Source: Macrotis lagotis (lineage: Eukaryota > Chordata > Mammalia > Peramelemorphia > Peramelidae). From it: a stretch of DNA of 64,000 nt. Within the stretch, counting starts at the first letter, position 1. Each line of letters begins with the position of its first letter. The stretch lies in assembly GCF_037893015.1 (NCBI RefSeq), contig NC_133659.1, positions 11,425,885 through 11,489,884 on the forward strand. Direction: 5' to 3'. Position numbers and translations under genes: made by a program. The notes below the pieces were generated by a model. That model was given only the letters and a program-made list of their open reading frames with translations. It was not told the DNA's origin and did no database searches. Below are positions 56,946-64,000 of this stretch, piece by piece.

Positions 56946-57580
56946 ATATATATATGTATATATAGGCAAAGATGACAAAAATGGAAAATGACAAATGTTG
57001 GAAGGGTTGTAAGAAAATAGGCATATCCATGTACTGTTGTATTTATGAATGGGCTTAACTCTTCTGGAAAGTCAAATGGAATTATACACAAACAATTATT
57101 AGATAGGTTTCTTTGACCCTATCTAATACTAGATATACTACCACTAGGCCTATATAACCCAGCGATTTAAAAAAAATACTTTTTAGTTTTATTTGTACAA
57201 AAAATATTTATAATAACTTTTTTCTGTGGGCAAAACCCCTGGAAAATGAGGAGATCTCCACCAACCAAAGAATAATTGAATCAGTTGTGATATGTAAATG
57301 TAACAGAATACTATTGGACTGTAAGAAACGAGGAAATAGGTGAATTCTCAGAGACATGAGAAGACTTCTTTGAGTTGATGTGGAGCAAAGTAGAACATAT
57401 AGCAAATTTGGAATAAAACCAGGAGAACAATACTATAAAAATGAAAATTCTGAAGACTTTTGTAAACGAATGAAGAAGGAAATGAGCCGAATCAGGAAAA
57501 TAATTGATGCACTGACAACAACACCTTCAAGACAAACAACTTTGAAAGACTTCAGGAACTCTGGTCAGTAGTGAGTTTTC
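56946..57580 (+). mobile_element. L1 3' end, plus strand
   Basis: 'gcaaagatgacaaaaatggaaaatgacaaatgttgg', 'ataccaccactagg'-like text, 'aataattgaatcagttgtgatatgtaaatg', 'ggaataaaaccaggagaacaatac'. Frames are broken. Confidence 0.78.
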
Positions 57581-57584
57581 AAAT

Positions 57585-57890
57585 GAAAACCCACATGTTG
57601 TCAACAACCATATGGAAAAATGTACCAAGTCATGAATAATAAGAGAAATTCAAATAAAATCGACTCTGAAGTGTTACATTTCACCTATCAGATTGGCAAA
57701 GATGACAAAATATGAGAACCGTCAATGCTGGAGGGACCGTGGGAAAAATAAGGTTGGTAATGCTATTTAAAGGTCTATCTCATAATGGAAAACAATTTAG
57801 AATTATACTAAAAATGGTACAAATAATAGATGGCCTTTGACCCAACAATACCATAATAAGGTACATATTTCAGGAGAGATTCCATATCTA
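57585..57890 (+). mobile_element. L1 late ORF2 fragment, plus strand
   Basis: 'acaaccatatggaaaaatg', 'cacctatcagattggcaaagatgacaaa', 'cctttgacccaacaataccataa'. This repeats the same L1 interval as the start of the preceding fragment, so it is a separate insertion. Confidence 0.78.
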
Positions 57891-57894
57891 CTGC

Positions 57895-58110
57895 CGCTTC
57901 ATGGTCCAGTGGATGGAATGTTGGATCCTCAAGTCAGGAAGACCTCAGCTCAAATCCAGTTTCAGACACTTAATAGCTTTGTGACCCCAGCAAATTACTT
58001 AATGTCTACTTCATTTTCCTCATCTGTAATGGGGATAATAATAAAGTCTACCTCCAAGAGGTATAATGAGGATCAAATGAGATATCTATCAAGGATTTGG
58101 CACAGCATTA
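57895..58110 (+). mobile_element. MIR-type SINE, plus strand
   Basis: 'cctcaagtcaggaagacctcagctcaaatccag', 'cattttcctcatctgtaatgggg', 'aatgaggatcaaatgagat'. Confidence 0.8.
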
Positions 58111-58114
58111 GGAA

Positions 58115-58277
58115 TGTTGTTTAACCATTTCAGTTGTGTCTGACGCTTTGTGATCCGATCTGGGGTTTTCTTGGAAAGGATATTGGAATGGTTTGCCATT
58201 TCCTTCTTGCTTCTCCTTCCTTCAGATAAGGAAACTGAGACAAACATGGTTAAATGATTTGTCAAAGGTCATACCTG
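58115..58277 (-). mobile_element. MAR1-type SINE, minus strand, interrupted
   Basis: 'ccatttcagttgtgtctgacgctttgtgatccgatctggggttttcttgg', 'gataaggaaactgagac'. The following SINE is inserted at its edge. Confidence 0.8.
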
Positions 58278-58289
58278 CCAGAATAGATA

Positions 58290-58455
58290 GTTTGGGGTTT
58301 TTTTTGGGGGGGGGGCTTTTTGGTTTTTACAAGGCAATGTGGTTAAGTGATTGCCCAAAGATCACAACCTAACTGTTAAGTAGCTGAGGTCAGATTTGAA
58401 CTCAGTCCTCTGACTCCAAGGCTGGTAATTTATCCACTGTGCCATGCACCTATCC
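58290..58455 (-). mobile_element. Marsupial SINE with target-site duplication
   Basis: The duplication ccagaatagata / ccagagtagata lies at 58278-58289 and 58456-58467. The tail side has T and G runs. More diverged than most copies. Confidence 0.88.
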
Positions 58456-58534
58456 CCAGAGTAGATATTTAATAAATGTCTATTTCTTTCCTATGCAAAA
58501 AACACTTGGAATAGCATTTTTTTTTAGTAAAAGA

Positions 58535-58970
58535 GAAATGGAAGAAAAGTGGGCTCCCCATTCACTGGGGATGCATAAATTTTGGAATATGATAGAATTA
58601 TTAAGAATAATAATAAGAGAAATTTGAGAGTTGTTTGGTATGAATAGATACAGAGTGAAGGAAGAAAAACTGGAAGAACAATTTATAGAGAAACTAAAAT
58701 AACGTAAAGGAAGACCACACTTGAAAACACTGAAACTCTGATCCATGGGGTCATTCCTTCTGGGGAAGCAGTGATAAGGACTCCCTGTCTCTCAGTGGAC
58801 CTAGCATGCTCTACAGGGAGAGAATGTAGCATACATTTTCACATATGGTCCATGTGTGGATTTATTTTTGCTTGGCTGCACTAACTTGTTATAAGCAAAG
58901 ATTGCTTCTAAGGGAGGGAGAGAAATGGAATGGGATACGAAATGGGAAATGTGAGTGACGTCCCCTTAAA
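58535..58970 (+). mobile_element. L1 3' terminal fragment, plus strand
   Basis: 'gatgcataaattttggaatatgatagaattattaagaataa', 'gttgtttggtatgaatagatacagagtgaagg', then 3'-UTR-like 'gaagcagtgataaggactccctg' to 'aagggagggagagaaatgg'. Confidence 0.6.
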
Positions 58971-59154
58971 TAACAGCAAAATTTGAGAAAAGATGAAATT
59001 AAACTGGGGGGGGTAACTTGATTCTGATATTCCTAAAATTCCATATTTAGTATTATTTCAAGAATGACTGTAAAGAGGACCCTCCCTCCAAACATCCCAT
59101 GAGCCCTGCAATGCATAAAAGTGTACAATTAAAGATTCATTTCTTTTGTTTCAG

Positions 59155-59345
59155 ACTTAGTCTCCTATTAAAATGCAAAAGTACTCCTTAAAGTAGGGGT
59201 TCTAAGCCTAGCCTGTGTCATGGACCCCTTTGCTGGTCTGGTGAAATCTATAAACCTTCATCTTAGAATTTTGTCTAATCGAAGAGTCTGCTAAATTTCA
59301 GTTTTAGGTTAATGAAAATGAGCATGATTTTTTTCCCCATTCACA
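59155..59345. repeat. hAT-like or other old repeat, 'tgtcatggacccctttgc'
   Basis: 'aggggttctaagcctagcctgtgtcatggaccccttt' resembles the common old mammalian 'ggggttcttaacctggggtccatggacccc' repeat, decayed. Family and strand uncertain. Confidence 0.4.
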
Positions 59346-59394
59346 GATCCAAATGCCTTAAAGGGATACATTATGCCTTAATACAAGAAGATCT

Positions 59395-59975
59395 GGCCAC
59401 AACTCTCCTCGACTGAAAACTCTTCAATGGCTCCCCATTGCACAAACTTATCAGTCTTGGATTTAAAGCTGCCCACAGTGTCTCCAGCCCAACTTCCCAT
59501 ATCTCTCTTCTTTCCTCCTGAGGCAATGAGGATAGAGCTGGGCTAGATTTGAAATTAAAATAAAAAATCTAAACTAAAATTCTGCCTCTGATTCTCATTG
59601 CCTTCATTGTCCTGGGTTAGCCACCTTTTTGAGTCTCAGTTTCCCCATCTATAAACTGTGCAACCCCAAGAGGCTGGTTGTGGAGGTCCAACGGGACACC
59701 CTACGTGAAACTCAGTAAATGTCCACTTTTACTTCCTTGGAGCTCAATATTCTAGCCAAACTGGGCTTTCAATGTTTCCCAGGCTCCACAGCTTATCTCT
59801 GGACTAATTACCCCCCTACCCCGCATCCTCCTCGATGGATGCTTCCTTATCTCTGTCTCCCAGAATCCGTATCTTCTTGTCAAACCCTGCTTCGGAGACT
59901 CCCCTGGTTTATGCCTCCTCCTCCTCCTTTCTCCTTCTTGAAGTTACCTTGTATTTATTTGTCATTCTAAAGCCA
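59395..59975 (+). mobile_element. L2-type LINE, plus strand, split by a MIR
   Basis: 59395-59530 ('caatggctccccattgcac', 'aaagctgcccacagtgtctccag') and 59720-59975 (pyrimidine-rich L2 text) are separated by a MIR at 59590-59720 ('gagtctcagtttccccatctataaactg'). Confidence 0.7.
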
Positions 59976-60337
59976 GATAGGACCGCTGAGATAATTTCCT
60001 CCCTCCTCGGGCTGCTTGCTTGCTTTCGGATGAAGGGCAGAAGCCCAGAGAATGGGAAGTGATTTACCCAAGATCACACAGGAGCAAGGGGGCAGCTCTC
60101 CAGATTCTAGGCTCTTTGCCCTGTCCTATGGATGTGTTAGAGCATTCCTTAATGGGACACATACCAGCTATTTGAGTCAGAGACTGTTTTAAGTTTTTCT
60201 TTCTATGCACAGCACCATGATTCACCTATACACAAAGCTTCATAAAGGTTTCTTGAGGTTTGGAATTCTTAGTCACTCACACCTTAGTTTGAATGAAGTT
60301 GTAAGTTCTCAAGAGTAGCATTTGACAGTGAAGGAGT
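59976..60337. other. Intronic, MIR-like traces
   Basis: 'atttacccaagatcacacagg' at 60061-60081 is a MIR core trace on the minus strand. The rest is unrecognised. Confidence 0.45.
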
Positions 60338-60419
60338 ATATACATACATACATATATATATATATATACACATATATATATATATATATGTGTGTGTATG
60401 TGTGTGTGTGTGTGTGTAA
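60338..60419. repeat. (TA)n(TG)n compound microsatellite
   Basis: TACA and TA units pass into TG units at about 60390. Confidence 0.93.
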
Positions 60420-60599
60420 TATATATAAGAGTAATATATATTAGACTGGGGGTCATACACTTAAAAATTATAATTGATTTCTATAAAATCCTCTATTTTA
60501 TTTATATATTTAAAAACATAATTCTGACAAGGGACTAGAATGGTCTTAGGAAAAGTGACTATAAGTAAAGGATGAGTGAATTCAATGTATAGAAATCAC

Positions 60600-60960
60600 G
60601 GTGCTGGTGGGTGCAGATACACAGACATAAAACAAAGTCTGCCCTCAAAGAGCTTATAATATAAAAAGAGGTAAGAAAATATAAAAGATGAAATTTAAAA
60701 TAATTATCAAAGGGAGAGAATACTAATAACTGAGGGGGAACAGGAGAGGTGCCAAGTAGGAGGTGCCACTTGGGCTGGGCTTTGATGGAATCAAGGGGCT
60801 CTGAGAGAAAGAACATCCAGAGTCAGGGAGGTGGGAAATGCCATGTCATGGATGTATGTGACTGGCGTGACTGGGTGGGAGGCAGTTATGTGAAAGAAGC
60901 CTGAAAAGGTGAGGGAGATGATCATTTTTAACATCAGGAAAACCAACCAGTGAATGTTTT
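60600..60960 (+). repeat. Old 'gccctcaaagagcttataat' repeat
   Basis: 'aagtctgccctcaaagagcttataat', then 'gaggtgccacttgggctgggctttgatggaatc'. The same order of text recurs at 63160-63420, giving two copies of one old family on the same strand. Confidence 0.65.
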
Positions 60961-61074
60961 ACTTCAAGACTGCCTTTCTAAGATGTGGGCAGCAGAGGTC
61001 GCTCAAGACATCTCAACCCATCCTTGTCTTCCTTCAAAAACTTGAGGCCCTTGGAAACTAACAGGACCAGAATT

Positions 61075-61200
61075 ACAGAACATTAGAGCTGAGAAGGGAT
61101 CCTAGAAGCCATCCAGTTCTTCTCCTTCATTTTACAAAAAGGGAAACTGAGGCTCGGAGAGACAACTGTCATAATACTGCACAGTTGTATCCATCTTACT
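61075..61200 (-). mobile_element. MIR-type repeat, minus strand
   Basis: 'agagctgagaagggatcctagaagccatcc', 'cattttacaaaaagggaaactgaggc'. Confidence 0.72.
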
Positions 61201-61454
61201 GACTGCATCATTTACTAGGCAGTCCATCCGCTCATAAGGGACAGAAGAATTATTCCAAAGGATTCAGGCATCCATTAGTGAACTAAGCAGGATGACACAG
61301 TGCTATAAATAACGGACCATATCTGTGGTGGATGGAACAGAAAAGCAGTTGTACCTGGAGATGTTGGGGGGTATTTGTGATTGGGAAGATACAAAGTCAC
61401 CTAAAGCATTCTTGATTTCTTAGGAGTTCTTTGTCACCACGGAGTGTTTTGTTC
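61201..61454. other. Intronic, nothing recognised
   Basis: No repeat named. Confidence 0.4.
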
Positions 61455-61870
61455 AACAAGAGAGCTGGTCTTGAGGTCAAGGGACCTGATTTCAAATTGC
61501 ATTTCTTTCACTTATCGGTGTGACCTCCAAAATGAGGGAGTTACACTAGCTGTCCTTTTTAAAATCCCCTTTTGACTCTAAAGTTATGATTCGGCTACTT
61601 TAATAGTATAACTGCTGGCATGTGAGAGAGCAGGATTTTTTTTTTAATTTTCAAAAGGAGTCTTTATACTGGGAAAATAAATTAATAAAAGATAGAGGGA
61701 GGTGGCATAGTACAGTAGAGACAGAAATGTGGGTTCAAAACTTGCTTCCAATGCTTGTTTCCAATGGAAGCTTGGACAAGCCCCTGAATTTCCCTAGGCT
61801 CAGTTTCCTCACCTATAAAATGAAGAAATTAGGCGAGATGACCTTTAAGAACACGTCCAACTCCAGATCA
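61455..61870 (+). mobile_element. Two MIR-type fragments, plus strand
   Basis: 61455-61600 ('gtcttgaggtcaagggacctgatttcaaattgc') and 61700-61870 ('gaatttccctaggctcagtttcctcacctataaaatg'). Confidence 0.7.
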
Positions 61871-62589
61871 GTGGGATTCCTAATATCCAAGACATTTGGG
61901 GAAATTCTTCAAAGACATGTGGAGGGCAGAAAGAAACTTGTTTCTCTCTCTTATAGCCAGAGTTAGCTCGAGTCTGGAGAAGCTGGGTTCCAGCCTTCTC
62001 ATTTTCATGTTTGACGGAGCTGCAGTTCATCTTGTCGTAGAGGAAATCTTGGACAGATTATGTTCCGTAACTAGTCTGTTCCCTCTGTGTTTCACCCAGT
62101 TGCTTAAGTCTCCCAAAACTACTTCGGATCCACCTACAAGCTCCTACTTGCATTTCCTTGGGCCATTCCTTGGTCTCTCTTTAGCACCCCCTAATTCCTC
62201 CCTTATACCTTTCCTAGAAATGCACACCAGACCCTGCTCCCCATATATACACTAACTTTATCCCTACTGGTTGCTGATTTAGCCCCGTTGCAACACGCGA
62301 GGCTATTCTAGCGTTCCCTCTTTTCTTTATTCTCTACTTTGGGCTGTTTCCTCTGCTACTGTGCTGGCTGCTATTATTGTCCAATCCTCTATTACCTCCT
62401 TACCTCAACAGGATAAACCTTTTCTCTTCCTAAAAATTAAGACAAAACAAAAAACTATCTTCCGCAATGATTATCAATCAGAAATCGAATAGTGGAAAAC
62501 TCACCAGGCAATTGGTCCTTCTAGATAAAACGGGGGGAGACATAAAGGTGAGGGAGAAGACACTGGATTAGATCTCCTGAAAAGCTCAC
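61871..62589. other. Intronic, weakly L2-like
   Basis: 62050-62260 has pyrimidine-rich, possibly L2-derived text. A 119-codon plus frame (61896-62255) has no domain content. Nothing else. Confidence 0.35.
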
Positions 62590-62746
62590 CAGCTTCTGGG
62601 GTTGTGTAGGAAAAGGGCACACTCCACTCCTGCCTGTACCTTCTTCCCATCTGTCGGCATCGAGCTTGAAACACATATGTGGTACTGGGTTCCAGATTGT
62701 ACTCTATGTATTGCACTGATGTTAGATTGACTTCTAGTTCTTTAAC
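62590..62746 (-). CDS. IL23R: IL23R exon: end of the last cytokine-receptor ectodomain
   Basis: A 157-base exon. The acceptor 'tttctcaatttcag' precedes GTT at 62746, in phase 0. The donor is GCTG|gtgagc at 62590/62589, phase 1. It reads VKELEVNLTSVQYIEYNLEP, then Y-V-F-Q-A-R-C-R, then YRQEWSVPFSYTTPEA. Human IL-23R has VKEFDTNFTYVQQSEFYLEP, YVFQVRC and YWQPWSSPFFHKTPET over an identical 52 codons. This is the C-terminal half of the membrane-proximal cytokine-binding fibronectin-type domain. It holds a conserved sequon (NLT), the conserved RC, and the WSXWS-equivalent motif. The first Trp of that motif is Arg here. Exons for the rest of the ectodomain should lie above the window. Confidence 0.96.
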
Positions 62747-62933
62747 CTGAAATTGAGAAATAGAGGCAGATTTAGGCTTAGGAAAAGCTTCCCGGCAAAG
62801 CCATTCAAAGGTAGAATGAGCTGCCTGGGAGATAACAGGTTTCCCTCACCGCCATGTGGAGTAGAAGAGTTTCTCATGGAAAGTTGTCTCTTGTGCAGAA
62901 ACTCATAGAGAGCTGGGAAATTCATTAATTTTT

Positions 62934-63092
62934 TTATTTGCTTAAGGCAATGGGGTTAAGTGACTTGCCCAAGGTCACACAAGCTAGGCAAGGTGGCTGA
63001 GGTCAAATTTGGACTCAAGTCCTCCTGATTCTAGGGCCAGTGCTCTATCCACTGTGCCACCTAGCTGCCCCACTGTGCCACCTAGCTGTCCC
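62934..63092 (-). mobile_element. Marsupial SINE with duplicated head and target-site duplication
   Basis: The duplication aaattcattaattttt lies at 62918-62933 and 63093-63108 (16 bases, identical). At the head end 'cactgtgccacctagctg' occurs twice in tandem (about 63051-63090). Confidence 0.95.
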
Positions 63093-63159
63093 AAATTCAT
63101 TAATTTTTAAAAGCCCTATCAATCTAATCACCAATTTGATTTATTAAGAGCAGTGTACT

Positions 63160-63420
63160 AGGGGAAAGTAAGCCTGCCCTCAGCGAGCTTACAGCCCAAG
63201 GAAGGAGGCAACTTGCATAGAAATAACTACAAAAAGACACAGAGATGAGTTACAAAACAACCTTAAAGAGGGGAGACCAGGAAAGGTGGGATTTGAGCTG
63301 AGTCCCTGGAAGATGAAAGGGCAGTGAGGACCATGGAGAACACTCTAGGCACTGGAGACAAGATGAAGAAATAGGTTAAGAAAAACTCCCAGGGACAGGA
63401 AAGTACAGAATAGACGATGC
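63160..63420 (+). repeat. Old 'gccctcagcgagcttacagcccaagg' repeat
   Basis: Second copy of the 60600-60960 family: 'agcctgccctcagcgagcttacagcccaagg', 'ggaaaggtgggatttgagctgagtccctggaag', 'gagaacactctaggcactgg'. Confidence 0.65.
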
Positions 63421-63454
63421 ATAATTAGGCTTCAAACTTTCAATGTTAAAAAAA

Positions 63455-63645
63455 GAAAATGCTTTTCAATTGTACACACACAGTGTTCACTAGACTGTTC
63501 ACCACCGAGGGGAGGAGGGCGGGAAGAGAGGGTGGAAGGAAATGATGTAAACAATAAATATGGATGTGGATGAGTGCTGAAAAACTTTCATAATGAGTAA
63601 TTGGAAAAATAAAATATCAATCAAAAATTTAAAATCCAAAATGTT
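63455..63645 (+). mobile_element. L1 3' UTR end, plus strand
   Basis: 'gaggagggcgggaagagagg', 'gatgagtgctgaaaaactttcataatgagtaattggaaaaataaaatatc', the usual end of a marsupial L1 with its polyadenylation signal. Confidence 0.7.
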
Positions 63646-63694
63646 TTCCACACTGAACTTTGCAACAATAAGAATAACAAATAAATAATAGGAT

Positions 63695-63890
63695 AATCAT
63701 GATAATAATCGCTAGCCCATAGAGAGAGCTTTAAAGTTTGCAAGGAACTTTTCACATGGTATCTCCTTTGATCCTTACAACAAACCGTTTGAAATAGGTC
63801 ATATTATTATGCCCATTTTACAGATGAGGAAACTGAGGTTTAAAGGTTAATTGACTTGCCCAAGGCTACCCAAAGTGGTAGGATCTTCCT
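63695..63890 (-). mobile_element. MIR, minus strand
   Basis: 'gctttaaagtttgcaaggaac', 'cttttcacatggtatctcctttgatccttacaac', 'cccattttacagatgaggaaactgagg', 'gacttgcccaaggctac'. Confidence 0.85.
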
Positions 63891-64000
63891 CTAAGGACAG
63901 TAGCAAGGGGATATTCTCCGCACTATAAAACCACCTAACTGGAAAGATAAGCCGATACAAAGGTGGGAAATGGGAAGTGAGAGTCAGAATTTGAAGGCAA

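Larger units (their letters stand above)
41033..62589 (-). other. IL23R: IL23R intron (human intron 7 equivalent), 21.6 kb
   Basis: The largest intron in the window, bounded by donor gtgagc at 62589 and the acceptor at 41033. It is dense in MIR, L2, L1, MAR1 and SINE copies, with several microsatellites. No further exon matching IL-23R was found and none is needed by phase or by the human structure. Confidence 0.88.
62747..64000 (-). other. IL23R: IL23R upstream intron (human intron 6 equivalent), partial
   Basis: Intron sequence above exon 7 to the window edge. It holds a SINE, an old repeat, an L1 tail and a MIR. No text matching the preceding human exon was found, so that exon is probably outside the window. 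Confidence 0.8.

Noticed and set aside
1..64000. Repeated near-identical 150-bp blocks, considered as a CRISPR-like or tRNA array
   Set aside because: They are dispersed SINE copies with target-site duplications and A-rich tails. The tRNA-like heads are diverged and are not functional tRNA genes.

Overview
The window is metatherian (marsupial) nuclear DNA. The evidence is the repeat content: eighteen copies of a tRNA-derived SINE whose 3' part reads like a MIR core, MAR1-type SINEs, marsupial-style L1 3' ends, and a background of old MIR, L2 and CR1/L3 fragments. The species cannot be fixed from the sequence. A dasyurid-like Australian marsupial is a guess from the SINE type.

There is one recognisable gene. 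It is the 3' half of IL23R, the interleukin-23 receptor subunit, on the minus strand. Five coding exons lie at 62590-62746, 40943-41032, 35559-35664, 31756-31846 and 27743-28378. Every internal splice site is canonical (AG/GT). The phases agree across all four introns, and the joined 1,080 bases stay open to one stop, giving 359 residues. By analogy with the human gene these are exons 7 to 11: the end of the last cytokine-receptor ectodomain, the stalk, the transmembrane exon, the JAK-binding juxtamembrane exon and the cytoplasmic tail. The exons for the signal peptide and the N-terminal ectodomain should lie above position 64000.

Layout: 1-27.7 kb is sequence downstream of IL23R. It holds L1, L2, SINE and microsatellite DNA, a mariner-like transposase fossil (about 18.07-18.43 kb), a duplicated and partly inverted segment (19.8-21.3 kb), and a short frameshifted protein-like stretch of unknown origin (27.0-27.44 kb) just beyond the IL23R stop. 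27.7-62.7 kb is IL23R exons 7-11, with introns of about 3.4, 3.7, 5.3 and 21.6 kb full of repeats. 62.7-64 kb is the start of the next intron upstream.

Functionally the window encodes the membrane-proximal and signalling half of IL-23R. In other mammals this subunit pairs with IL12RB1 to bind IL-23 and signals through JAK2/TYK2 to STAT3. Two YxxQ STAT3-type motifs are kept, while the receptor signature motif, two tail tyrosines and the extreme C terminus differ from the human protein. No new multi-gene system is visible. Comparisons with human IL23R are from memory, not from an alignment run here.
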